Shown: positions 24,102 through 33,286, counted from the first letter of the stretch. The stretch: 44,209 nt of DNA from SURF-24 sp964537965 (GCA_964537965.1 CAZIDB010000006.1:1-44209); one strand, 5' to 3'. A program made the numbers and translations. The notes: a model not told the origin generated them from the sequence alone.

Positions 24102-26031
24102 TTATTTTGTAACAGTAGATAGCGCTTTTTCAACAGCGCCAAGCATTGCTTCTGCTCCAACCATATTACCTGCTGCTTTTTTCATCCAAAGGTCAGGAGC
24201 GATATTACCCTGTGTTGCCATGCGTTCAAACTCTTTCCCGATATTACCTGCTTTTTTCATCTGCTCTTCAATCTGGAAAGCAATAAGATGACCGACAGGA
24301 TAATCCGGTAAATAAAGGAATGCATCTATCATATGCGAATAGATTGCAAGGAGATTAACGTCATTTTGATTGAGCACCGGGGCATAATATTTATTCCATA
24401 AATCAACTGCCATTTTTAAAGTAGCTTCTTTAAGCTGTGCAGGTGTAGCATCGGGATGAGCGTACATCCAGCGCCAAACTTCGATGTCAAGAAGGGCAAC
24501 ACCGGCAATTTCAAAAGTAGCCCAGAAATCATTCAGAACTTTCAATGCCTCGGCATTCTTATCATCATTTTCAAGCCCAAGCAGCATAAGATCATTTGCC
24601 TGGAAAACAAAAGCGAATGCTTCTGTAAATGCAGTGTTCGGCACTCCCTGCAGTAAAGTATGATCTATACTATTAAGTGATAATGTTTGTTCTACATTAT
24701 GACCAAGTTCGTGGACTGCAATGTTAAATCCTTTATAATCCATTCCACCTTTTCCAATTCGGGTTCTCAGTCTTGCTTTAACATCTTTCATAGCAGCGCC
24801 CATTGCGTGTCCGGAACCTCTTGCAGGATCGACTGCAATATTCTTAGCAATAAAATCCACCTTGTCTTTCTGGAATCCAAGTTTAACAAGGATATTCGGA
24901 ATGTCATCTTCAAATGCCTTAGCGTTTGGATATTTTGAAGAGACTATTTTATTCAGTTCTTCTTCAGAATATTTTCCTCTTGGTAAAAATCCATTGTACC
25001 AAATATCAAACGGTTCAAGTTTTCTTCCCAATCTTTTTTCAATTAAAGCTGCAACTTTAAAAAGTAATGGAGATGAAACAACATCCTCTAATATTTTCTT
25101 TACTCTTGCTTCGGGAATTTGTCTGTCCAGATTAAATTTTCTATCGATTAAAGTAGGAGCATTCGGAGAATAAGGATCTGCCATTCTTGAAGCCAGATAT
25201 GTATTCAATAAAACTTTGTAACGCGTGTCCGGCTCAGGTGAATTTGAAATTTCTTTATTTTCTTTTCCCTCGTTATCATAATCTTTAACGGATGATTTTG
25301 TTACTTCATTTGTATAAGGATTCCAATCAACGGCTGGATTATCTATTACAATTTCCGGAATTGTCTGAGTAACAATTCTTTCCATAACTTTCTGAATTGT
25401 TCGTTGTTTCTCAATTCCGTTTGTATTGTTTCCGTAGTTGGCTTTTATCTCGTCGCGTAAATTCCAGTGTGATAGCAAACGTAGTTTAGCAGGAAATAAC
25501 CTGTTCCCGTCTTTATCAACAAGATGATGCATCCAGATGTTATAACCAGAAATATATTGGTCTGCTTCAGAAGCCGCACGGGATATTTCAAGATTAATGT
25601 TTGCCGGTAAACGCATTGAAAATCTTTGTCCAAGCCTTGCCTCTGCCCATTTTTTGCGCGACCAGTTTTCACCATACTTTAATTGTTCATCAAGNNNNNN
25701 NNNNNNNNNNNNNNNNNNNNNNNNNNNNNNNNNNNNNNNNNNNNNNNNNNNNNNNNNNNNNNNNNNNNNNNNNNNNNNNNNNNNNNNNNNNNNNTTTAAC
25801 GAATTGTTCAAAGACATCTTTATTACCGTCTTTTTCATACCAGAAGCCGGCAACCTGATCCAATCCTTTTTGAAACCTGGTCAAAGTTTCTTTATTGGTA
25901 ATTTCCTTGCCGAATGAATCTTTGAGTGATTTAACCGAGTTATCCATCCATCCCGGTTTTTGTGCTTTAGTATTGATAGTTAACATAAATATTGTAATAA
26001 GTATTGTTATTAAAGTTGATTTTAAGTTCAT
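24102..26031 (-). CDS. Exported gluzincin zinc metallopeptidase (M3-like), split by assembly gap
   Basis: The start at 26031 (ATG, preceded by GAGGAAACAG) gives a signal peptide, STLITILITIFMLTINTKAQ, so the protein is periplasmic or secreted. 79 residues lie before the gap and 530 after it. The zinc site is AVHELGHNVEQTL (HExxH) with a downstream glutamate in NTAFTEAFAF, the gluzincin arrangement of families M2/M3. A Gly/Tyr-rich segment near the C-terminus (YLPDYPVGHLIAFQIEEQM) resembles the substrate-binding part of M3/M2 peptidases. It probably trims peptides in the periplasm. Both edges of the gap fall on codon boundaries, so the 100-N placeholder itself creates a false frameshift; the gene is probably intact. 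It is the last gene of a minus-strand group with the phosphatase and zinc-ribbon genes. Confidence 0.82.
25695..25794. other. Assembly gap (100 N) inside the metallopeptidase gene
   Basis: Exactly 100 N, not divisible by three, which shifts the reading frame artificially between the N-terminal (79 codons) and C-terminal (530 codons plus stop) parts of the same gene. Confidence 0.97.
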
Positions 26032-26106
26032 CTGTTTCCTCAAATTCTTTTGAGCTATTTAAAAATGAGTTTTACTATCCTCTGATTATCAGTTTCTATC
26101 AGTTGA

Positions 26107-27075
26107 TCAGATTTTTCTAATCAGCATTATTGTCTGATCATCTGTTCTGTTTTCCGGTCCTGAATATTCGCGGACTTCATTTAGAATCTTATTGCTGATA
26201 TGTTTCGGCGAAAAATCTGTAAGCGGGTTTATGAAATCAAGCAATCTTTCCACACCATATTCTTCTCCATTTCTTAATGCTTCTGTAATTCCATCGGAAT
26301 ATAAAAGAAGACTTTCACCTGTTTCTATATTGTAATCTTTAATTTCATAGGTGCTCTGGCAAAAGAGGCCAAGCGGAAACCCGCGGACGTCAAGGATTTT
26401 ACTATTTCCGCTTAACAGAATGGGCTGCACATGTCCCGCATTGCAAACTTCAATTCTACCTTTCTCATCTGCTTTAATGCAAAGTAAGGTAGCATAATGT
26501 GAAGTAAGTGTGCTTTCACAAAATAGCCTGTTTGCTCTTGAAAGTAATTCGTCCAATGGTAAACCAACAGAGATAAGACTATGAAACATAGCGTGCATGT
26601 GGGTCATAAGCATAGAAGCCGCAAAACCTTTTCCGGATACATCACCAACAATAAAGTAAGTTTCATTTCCCGTATTCAGTATGTCGCAATAATCGCCGCT
26701 TACAGGTCCTGCCGGTTCATAGATGTAATTAAAATCCCATCCGTTAAGGATAAGATTATTTTTTGGAAGCAGGGCTTTTTGTATACTTGAAGATAATTCA
26801 ATATCCTCTTCAAGATTTTTTTGCTGCACTGTAGAAAGGTGATCAATACAGAAACGCATCAGCGGATCTGCCAATAATCTTTCCTTTTCAATATGATCAT
26901 GGCATACTTCGCACAAGCCGTATGTTCCGGTATCAAGACGTTCGAGAGCGGAATCTACTTCCTTTAGCAAACCAACAAGTTGAGAAGATTTTTCGGTTTT
27001 TGTAATTGCAATTTCAAGCCTTGTTTTTCTGTCATTCAGCTTTGCCCTTATTTCATCGGTATTTAATTCAAACAT
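26107..27075 (-). CDS. DksA/TraR-type zinc finger fused to PP2C (SpoIIE/RsbU) phosphatase
   Basis: This is a 322-residue cytoplasmic protein with two parts. Residues 1-85 resemble the C-terminal half of DksA/TraR: a helix, then ALERLDTGTYGLCEVC and RFCIDH, with zinc ligands C55, C58, C76 and H79 (the last Cys of the usual C4 is His). Residues 92-322 are a PP2C-like serine phosphatase of the RsbU/SpoIIE type: D128 and D131 in SGDYCD, D145 in GDVSGKGFAASM, NAGHVQP, D261 in YSDGITEA, and D312/D313 in TDDQT. Such phosphatases normally dephosphorylate anti-anti-sigma (STAS) proteins in partner switching. No STAS or RsbW-like gene is in the window. GGAGGG precedes the ATG. The fused finger may bring the phosphatase to RNA polymerase or only serve in dimerisation. 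Confidence 0.9.
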   Translation of the reverse strand: MFELNTDEIRAKLNDRKTRLEIAITKTEKSSQLVGLLKEVDSALERLDTGTYGLCEVCHDHIEKERLLADPLMRFCIDHLSTVQQKNLEEDIELSSSIQKALLPKNNLILNGWDFNYIYEPAGPVSGDYCDILNTGNETYFIVGDVSGKGFAASMLMTHMHAMFHSLISVGLPLDELLSRANRLFCESTLTSHYATLLCIKADEKGRIEVCNAGHVQPILLSGNSKILDVRGFPLGLFCQSTYEIKDYNIETGESLLLYSDGITEALRNGEEYGVERLLDFINPLTDFSPKHISNKILNEVREYSGPENRTDDQTIMLIRKI

Positions 27076-27160
27076 TTTCCCTCCGTAAAAACTTCAATCT
27101 GTCATTCATTAATTAGACGGTTATGGGTTCCGGTAATATTGTATACAAATGTTTTTCTTG

Positions 27161-27463
27161 TTATTTAAAAATACCGAACAATTTTTCCAGTCCTTTCTTT
27201 TCCATTACAGAAATCTGCTCCAATTCACCTTTATCCAACCAAACACCTCCACACCCGGAGCATTGGTCAATCCTGATATTTTTATAATCTATTTCAACTA
27301 TTTTCATTCCGCATTTTGGGCAATGCATAAAGTGAAGGTCTTTCAGTTTTGCTCGTTCTTCCTCAAGCATTTTTTTCTGGTTTTCAGCAGCAAGTTTTTT
27401 CTTTCTTTCAAGTTCTTCTTTTGCAATATATTCTTCTTCTAATTTGCTCGGTTTTACAGGCAT
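27161..27463 (-). CDS. TFIIB-type zinc-ribbon protein
   Basis: This is a 100-residue protein. The first 45 residues are a Lys/Glu-rich coiled coil. The second half is a zf-TFIIB domain: CPKCGMKI, then the second knuckle CSGCGGVWLDKGELEQI, the typical CxGCxGxWLDxGEL signature, followed by a short amphipathic helix. The role of this family in bacteria is unknown; a nucleic-acid or RNA polymerase link has only been suggested. A strong ribosome binding site (AAAGGAGAAAACA) precedes the ATG. It lies 28 bases below the barrel gene and 85 bases above the phosphatase gene on the same strand, so the three could share a transcript. Confidence 0.85.
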   Translation of the reverse strand: MPVKPSKLEEEYIAKEELERKKKLAAENQKKMLEEERAKLKDLHFMHCPKCGMKIVEIDYKNIRIDQCSGCGGVWLDKGELEQISVMEKKGLEKLFGIFK

Positions 27464-27491
27464 TGTTTTCTCCTTTATAATTTTTTTTGAT

Positions 27492-28355
27492 TTAGATTAT
27501 AATTTCAACTTTAGCTAAGAAAAGTCCTTTAGTGTATTTATTAATTGAAGACTTAAGCATATATCCGTAATTCAATCCAATGTTGAATGAACTTATGCGG
27601 TATTCCAATCCAGCCGAAATGATATTATTTCTTCTAAGCAGTTCATAATCATTTGCGGCGGAAAGATTAAATACTCCTATAAGTTCAACATTAAAAAGGA
27701 AATTATCAAAAAGAATTCCTGCTGAAGCTCCGTAATCCAAAAACACTTCTGCATCCGGATTGGGCGAATCACTTGTGGGAATCCACAATCTCGGTCCTGT
27801 TTCCACTGCTATAATATAATTCCTGTCAAGCCTTTCCATATATGAATAGTAACCAAAGACACAATAATTATTCTTTGGAATATAATCCCTAAAATTGAAA
27901 GTGTAGAAATCAGCAGTAAAGACAGGGAATGTTAATCCGAAAGCGAAATGATCAATATTACTATTCATTAATTCCGGTTTCATTTGCAATAGGAAACTTA
28001 TGTTTCCATATCCAGTTGTGGAATTTGATTGAATATACGAACCATAACTTTCTTTAAAAGAGAATTGTGTGAACGGAAGCCGTATTTCTAAGTTAAATTT
28101 TTTGCTCACCGGAAAATTAACATACAGATTATAATTGGAAATACTGTTGTAGATCAGGTAATTCCTTATATCAGGATGCTGATACTGGAAACCGACACGG
28201 CGTTTATCCAATGGAATATTGTGCAGGTAAGTAAACGAATGCTCGTAATAATTTTCATATGATTGCGACGGAGTAATAACCGGGTTATCCGCAAATGTGC
28301 CGCCGGAAAAAGCGCATATTAATAATGCTGAAAAATATAAAGCTTTTAAGTTCAT
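27492..28355 (-). CDS. Predicted outer-membrane beta-barrel protein of unknown function
   Basis: This is a 287-residue protein with a clear signal peptide (ALYFSALLICAFSGGTFA) followed by alternating polar/aromatic segments such as NLYVNFPVSKKFNLEIRLPF and SAGLEYRISSFNIGLNYG, the pattern of a transmembrane barrel of about 10-12 strands. The final strand ends in hydrophobic VEIII without the usual terminal Phe. It resembles the general transporter/OMP-beta-barrel group in Bacteroidota but no specific family is recognised. The ribosome binding site is AGGAGGGG. It is divergent from the TPPII-like protease gene and first in the minus-strand group with the zinc-ribbon and phosphatase genes. Confidence 0.7.
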   Translation of the reverse strand: MNLKALYFSALLICAFSGGTFADNPVITPSQSYENYYEHSFTYLHNIPLDKRRVGFQYQHPDIRNYLIYNSISNYNLYVNFPVSKKFNLEIRLPFTQFSFKESYGSYIQSNSTTGYGNISFLLQMKPELMNSNIDHFAFGLTFPVFTADFYTFNFRDYIPKNNYCVFGYYSYMERLDRNYIIAVETGPRLWIPTSDSPNPDAEVFLDYGASAGILFDNFLFNVELIGVFNLSAANDYELLRRNNIISAGLEYRISSFNIGLNYGYMLKSSINKYTKGLFLAKVEIII

Positions 28356-28526
28356 AGTTGAATTCCCCTCCTCTTGAATTAAAAAGAAAATCCTTATCTT
28401 GAAGCAAGAAAATATATCCTTTCAAAATCAATAGCAAATAGGTTTTTAAGGATTTTCTTACTTTTCTTTCCCGCCTTATTTTGTTAATTTCTAAATCAAA
28501 AATTGAAGACAATGAGGGAATTTTTT

Positions 28527-31361
28527 ATGAAATATAAGTTGATTTTATTATTGGCTTTGCTAACTGCTTTCCAACTTTTTAGCCAGGAGTCATCACAAAC
28601 TTTCCTTTCACTTACAACAACAGGTGTTGAAAATTTTATTAAAGCTAATCCAACATACGACGGCAGAGGAACAATTGTAATTGTACTTGATACAGGTGTT
28701 GATCCCGGCGTTGATGGTCTTCTTAAAACATCTGCGGGAGAAACCAAAGTAATTGACCTGGTGGATTTTACAGGTCAGGGTGATGTTAAACTTTCTGAGG
28801 CGGAACTTACAAATGAAAACGGCGAAACTGTTGCGCGCGACGAAGCTGGTAAACTTACAGTTATGGGATTAAATAAACTTGAATACAAACCCGATGACAA
28901 TAAATATCTAATCGGCAACTTTGATGAAGACAGGTTTCGTAATTCAAATGCCGGAATTAAAGATTTAAACGGCAATGGTAAGAATGATGATAATTATATC
29001 ATTATTGTTTTTAAAACTTCGCTTGCAGGAGAAGCATTCTGGGTTGCTTACATTGATGCGAATGCCGATGGTAAAATTTCTGATGAGAAGCCATTGCGCA
29101 GCTTCAGAGAGAAACAGGATACCTTTCAAATCTTAAATCCAAACAAGTTTCCATACTTCACTTTTGCACTAAATATTTTTCCTGATGAAAAATTAGTAAA
29201 TGTTTTTTTTGATGACGGTGCACATGGTACACACTGCGCAGGAATTGCTGCCGGATACCAGATTGGTAAATCTGATAACTTTAATGGTGTAGCACCCGGA
29301 GCAAAAGTAATCGGGCTTAAGATTGGCGATAATTCCAATGCAGGCGGAGCAACTATTACAGGCAGTATGAAGAAAGCATATTTATATGCAGATAAAATTT
29401 CCAAAGAGAAAAAAGAACCTTGCATTATTAACATGAGTTTCGGTATCGGTTCTGCAATTGAAGGAGATGCTGATATGGAAAAATTTCTTGATGATCTTTT
29501 AAAGAAAAATCCTTACCTGTATGTTTGTGTTTCTAATGGTAATAATGGTCCGGGAATATCAACCGCAGGTTTACCGGCATCTTCTAAGTATGTGTTTTCA
29601 TCCGGTGCTGTTTTAGCCCAGGATGTGGGAAGAGATGATTATGGCTCTTCAATAAAAGAAAATATTATTCTTCATTTCAGTTCACGCGGAGGTGAAGTTG
29701 CCAAACCTGATATTTGTACACCGGGCGCTGCAACGTCATCTGTAACGGATTGGTCAGGTGGAGATAAAATGTGGGGAACAAGTATGGCTTCTCCGTACTC
29801 TGCAGGTGTAATGTCTTTGCTGCTTAGTGCGGCAAACCAGAAATTTGCGGGAGTAAAAATTCCTTCTCAGCTTTTATTTAAAGCAGTTAGAAACAGCGCT
29901 GATAAGATGGAAGGTTATACCGCTCTTGATTACGGCGGAGGTTTTGTTAATGTACCTAATGCATTTAAACTCCTTGAAAAATATATAAATGAAAAACAGA
30001 TAGAAAAATTCCAGGATTATAATATTTCTTCCTTTGCACCGAATATGCCGAAGAGTAAAGCACAGTGCTTATATATCCGCAACGGAAGTATCTTAACAGA
30101 GAATGATAAATATCAATTTAATATTTCAAGAGTAAATCCTGATTCCAAAGAGAAATTTTATAGAATTTATAACCTTGTAAGCGATAACGATTGGTTAATT
30201 CCGCTTCAGAAGAAAACATATATAAGAAATAATGCTCCAACTTCTGTCACGGTTGTCTTTGATAAAACAAAGATGAAGGAGCCAGGATTGTACAACGGAA
30301 GAATTACCGCTTATCGTGATGATAAAACAAAATTCCAGGAATTTGAATTACAGGCAACAGTTGTAATTCCATTCGAGTTTAACAGCTCAAATAATTACAA
30401 AATGAGCTGGACTAACGAAACTCTTATGCCCGGCAGACATAAAAGATATTATCTTAATATTCCGCCCGGCGCAAGTGTTATGACGGTAAAGCTTGCAAAT
30501 GAAACCGGTAAATATGCAAATGTTCTTTACCGGTTATTTGATCCGGACGGTGTTAATGTTTTCACTTCTCCAACAGTTAATACAAACGGTGAAGAAAGTT
30601 TTTCGATAAATAATCATCAGGCTCTTGCTTCCGGCGTTTACGAATTAGTTGTTCATGGACATTTTCTTGCAACGAATCTTTCAACATATAATCTTTCTGT
30701 TGAGTTTGGCGGAGTAAAACCGGAACAAGGTTTAACATTAATTCCTTTAGACGGTAAAGCTGAATTTGTTAATTACTTTAACCAGGTTAAACAATTTGAA
30801 TTCAGCGGCGAACTTTTAGGTTTTCAAAAATCTTTTACCGCGAATTTAGATAAGAGCGACAAATACGTTTATCCTTTCGTGTTAAGAAAAGGTGAGCTTA
30901 CAAAGTCTTTTAATGTTGAAGTGAGCAAGGAAGACTTTAACAAGGTAACGGATTTTTCTCTTTTAATTTTTGATGAGAAAGGAAATGCACTTGTAAAAAG
31001 TGGGCTTGATTATCCGCTCGGTGATATCGAAATAACAAATACATTTGAGAATGCCGACAGCACTATTCTTAAACTTGTTATCATTCCGGCATTTGTTAGC
31101 GAGCCGGGTGATATGAATGTGAATGTTGTTGAAACCACCAACGTAAAATCGACCCAGGCTTTCCAGGTGCAGAATGGTTTATCCAACAGGGTTGAGTTTT
31201 ATCCCACAATAAAAAAACAGATTAATATTTACGCACCCAAACCGAATTTCTATTTTCCAAAGGATTCCAATCCTTACGGAACTATATATTTGAAGTCAAC
31301 AAAATCAGATAAACAGGAAATGGAATTTCCTTTTTTATTATTAACTGAAGGAGATAAATAA
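28527..31361 (+). CDS. Exported S8 subtilase of the tripeptidyl-peptidase II type
   Basis: This is a 944-residue serine protease. ATG 28527 is chosen over upstream TTG 28503 and ATG 28512 because GAGGG lies 8 bases before it and the signal peptide (YKLILLLALLTAFQLFSQ) then starts at once. The triad is D55 in VLDTGVDPGVDG, H233 in GAHGTHCAG and S419 in GTSMASPYSAG; N339 is the oxyanion residue. The Asp-His distance is 178 residues against about 32 in subtilisin. The insert has VIDLVDFTGQGDV and FWVAYIDANADGKIS, counterparts of eukaryotic TPP2, and NGVAPGAKVIGLKIGD also matches. After the catalytic domain comes a long beta-rich region (about 470-944). TPP2 removes tripeptides from N-termini. 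This one is exported, and its stop overlaps the OPT transporter start by one base. Confidence 0.9.
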   Translation: MKYKLILLLALLTAFQLFSQESSQTFLSLTTTGVENFIKANPTYDGRGTIVIVLDTGVDPGVDGLLKTSAGETKVIDLVDFTGQGDVKLSEAELTNENGETVARDEAGKLTVMGLNKLEYKPDDNKYLIGNFDEDRFRNSNAGIKDLNGNGKNDDNYIIIVFKTSLAGEAFWVAYIDANADGKISDEKPLRSFREKQDTFQILNPNKFPYFTFALNIFPDEKLVNVFFDDGAHGTHCAGIAAGYQIGKSDNFNGVAPGAKVIGLKIGDNSNAGGATITGSMKKAYLYADKISKEKKEPCIINMSFGIGSAIEGDADMEKFLDDLLKKNPYLYVCVSNGNNGPGISTAGLPASSKYVFSSGAVLAQDVGRDDYGSSIKENIILHFSSRGGEVAKPDICTPGAATSSVTDWSGGDKMWGTSMASPYSAGVMSLLLSAANQKFAGVKIPSQLLFKAVRNSADKMEGYTALDYGGGFVNVPNAFKLLEKYINEKQIEKFQDYNISSFAPNMPKSKAQCLYIRNGSILTENDKYQFNISRVNPDSKEKFYRIYNLVSDNDWLIPLQKKTYIRNNAPTSVTVVFDKTKMKEPGLYNGRITAYRDDKTKFQEFELQATVVIPFEFNSSNNYKMSWTNETLMPGRHKRYYLNIPPGASVMTVKLANETGKYANVLYRLFDPDGVNVFTSPTVNTNGEESFSINNHQALASGVYELVVHGHFLATNLSTYNLSVEFGGVKPEQGLTLIPLDGKAEFVNYFNQVKQFEFSGELLGFQKSFTANLDKSDKYVYPFVLRKGELTKSFNVEVSKEDFNKVTDFSLLIFDEKGNALVKSGLDYPLGDIEITNTFENADSTILKLVIIPAFVSEPGDMNVNVVETTNVKSTQAFQVQNGLSNRVEFYPTIKKQINIYAPKPNFYFPKDSNPYGTIYLKSTKSDKQEMEFPFLLLTEGDK

Positions 31362-33157
31362 TGAGTGATGCTCATACCCCAAAAACAAATGGCGGACTGC
31401 CGGAGAATGCTTATAAAGAATTAAAACCGGGAGAAGAATATGTTCCGATTATGATTCCTTCTAAGATTTATCCCGAAGTAAATGTTTGGTCTGTTACATG
31501 GGGATTGGTAATGGCGGCAATATTTTCTGCTGCTGCAGCTTACCTTGGATTAAAAATAGGACAGGTATTTGAAGCCGCAATTCCAATCGCAATTATTGCT
31601 GTTGGTTTATCAACATTAGCAAAAAGAAAAAATGCATTAGGTGAAAACGTAATCATTCAATCAATCGGTGCAGCATCAGGAGTTATTGTCGCTGGTGCAA
31701 TTTTCACAATACCGGCATTATATATTCTTGAATTGCAGGCACAGTTTTACCAGATATTCTTAGCNNNNNNNNNNNNNNNNNNNNNNNNNNNNNNNNNNNN
31801 NNNNNNNNNNNNNNNNNNNNNNNNNNNNNNNNNNNNNNNNNNNNNNNNNNNNNNNNNNNNNNNNATGAACATTGGCGCAGCAGTGATGGGATTAGGTTAC
31901 ATTACCGGCCTGAAATACACTGCAATTATTGCCGCCGGTTCATTTGTCTCCTGGTTCTTACTTATTCCGGTTGTGGCTTATATCGGTAGTGGTTTGAATG
32001 AACCTCTTGGCGTTAATATTTCTTTGCTTGTAAAAGATATGACACCGGAACAAATCTTTTCAAATTATGTAAGGCATATTGGAATTGGCGGAATTGCAAT
32101 GGCTGGCATAATAGGAATTATCCGTTCATCTAAAATTATTGCCTCCGCTTTTTCACTTGCAGTTAAAGAAATTTTCGGCGGTAAACTTGGCGATAATGAA
32201 AAACTTAGAACTCAGCGCGACTTATCGATGAAAATTATTGTGATAGGAATATTAGCAACTGCAATTTTAATTTATATCTTTTTCTTCTTTGGCGTTGTTA
32301 CAAATGTAACCCATGCTTTGGTTGGGTTAGGAATAGTGCTCGTTATAGCTTTCCTCTTTACTACGGTTGCTGCAAATGCAATTGCAATTGTAGGCACTAA
32401 TCCTGTTTCAGGTATGACTTTGATGACTCTGATTCTTTCCTCGCTTGTTTTAGTTTCTGTTGGTTTAACAGGCGAAGCAGGAATGATATCTGCATTAATT
32501 ATCGGTGGTGTTGTTTGCACGGCATTATCAATGGCCGGCGGATTTATAACGGATTTGAAAATCGGTTACTGGCTTGGCTCTTCTCCTTACAAACAGGAAA
32601 CATTTAAATTCCTTGGAACCGTTGTAGCTTCTGCTACTGTTGGCTGGGTTGTACTTGTGTTAAATCAAACTTATGGTTTTACAGGAGACAATGCATTAAT
32701 TGCTCCGCAGGCTAATGCAATGGCAGCAGTTATTCAACCATTAATGTCCCAGCAACCCGCACCCTGGCTGCTTTATATTGCCGGAGCTTTTATGGCTCTT
32801 ATTCTTACAATGTTAAAAGTGCCTGCTCTTGCGTTTGCTCTGGGTATGTACATTCCTCTTGAGTTGAATACTCCGCTTTTGGTTGGCGGTTTAATCTCTC
32901 ACTTCGTTTCTACAAGAAGCAAAGATGAAAAGCTTAACAATGCAAGAAGAGAAAGAGGAACATTAATTGCGTCTGGATTTATTGCCGGTGGTGCGTTGAT
33001 GGGTGTAATCAGTGCTATCTTCCGTTTCTGGGAGTTTAACTGGTTGTTACAGGAATGGCAGGAGACTCACGCTGCAGAGCTTGTTGCACTAATGATGTTT
33101 GCATTATTATGTTCATATATGATCTGGGATTCTCTCCGCGCTAAACCGGAAGAATGA
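31361..33157 (+). CDS. OPT family oligopeptide transporter, interrupted by assembly gap
   Basis: This is a polytopic inner-membrane carrier of the OPT family (TIGR00733-like prokaryotic branch), which imports small peptides with protons. The N-terminus has PEVNVWSVTWGLVMAAIFSA and AYLGLKIGQVFEAAIPIAI, the characteristic first helices. Later come MNIGAAVMGLGYITGLKYTA, TNPVSGMTLMTL and the C-terminal PLELNTPLLVGG segment. The gap at 31765-31864 falls where family members have the conserved GKLPFPEG region and about 100 residues, so its true length is probably near 300 bases. The visible part is 404 plus 1293 bases. The ATG overlaps the protease stop as TAATG, with GAAGGAG just upstream, so translation is coupled. 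Peptides from the TPPII-like enzyme are the obvious candidate substrate. Confidence 0.9.
   Translation: MSDAHTPKTNGGLPENAYKELKPGEEYVPIMIPSKIYPEVNVWSVTWGLVMAAIFSAAAAYLGLKIGQVFEAAIPIAIIAVGLSTLAKRKNALGENVIIQSIGAASGVIVAGAIFTIPALYILELQAQFYQIFLXXXXXXXXXXXXXXXXXXXXXXXXXXXXXXXXXXMNIGAAVMGLGYITGLKYTAIIAAGSFVSWFLLIPVVAYIGSGLNEPLGVNISLLVKDMTPEQIFSNYVRHIGIGGIAMAGIIGIIRSSKIIASAFSLAVKEIFGGKLGDNEKLRTQRDLSMKIIVIGILATAILIYIFFFFGVVTNVTHALVGLGIVLVIAFLFTTVAANAIAIVGTNPVSGMTLMTLILSSLVLVSVGLTGEAGMISALIIGGVVCTALSMAGGFITDLKIGYWLGSSPYKQETFKFLGTVVASATVGWVVLVLNQTYGFTGDNALIAPQANAMAAVIQPLMSQQPAPWLLYIAGAFMALILTMLKVPALAFALGMYIPLELNTPLLVGGLISHFVSTRSKDEKLNNARRERGTLIASGFIAGGALMGVISAIFRFWEFNWLLQEWQETHAAELVALMMFALLCSYMIWDSLRAKPEE
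31765..31864. other. Assembly gap (100 N) inside the OPT transporter gene
   Basis: Exactly 100 N. By comparison with the family it should hide roughly 100 residues, including the GKLPFPEG-like motif. Confidence 0.97.
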
Positions 33158-33163
33158 GCCGAC

Positions 33164-33261
33164 AACCTTCAGGGTCCCCATGTAGTTTTAAGTAAGAGAC
33201 CCTGAAGGTTCTCTTACCACAGAGTAAGAGTAAGTTTACCAGCCGTAGGCTGGAGTAAGAG
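33164..33261. repeat. Nested inverted and direct repeats between the OPT and aminotransferase genes
   Basis: AACCTTCAGGGTC (33164-33176) and GACCCTGAAGGTT (33198-33210) are perfect 13-bp inverted arms with a 21-base loop. GTAAGAG occurs at 33192, 33224 and 33255, and its complement CTCTTAC at 33211-33217 can pair with either of the first two, so the two hairpins using the 33198-33210 arm exclude each other. CCAGCC-GTA-GGCTGG (33239-33253) forms a third hairpin. The cluster begins 7 bases after the OPT stop and ends 25 bases before the aminotransferase start. Confidence 0.75.
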
Positions 33262-33286
33262 TATGAATAAGACAAAGAAGTTTTAA

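Noticed and set aside
24102..26031. A frameshifted pseudogene in the metallopeptidase
   Set aside because: The frame change falls exactly at the 100-N placeholder, and both gap edges are codon boundaries of the same protein.
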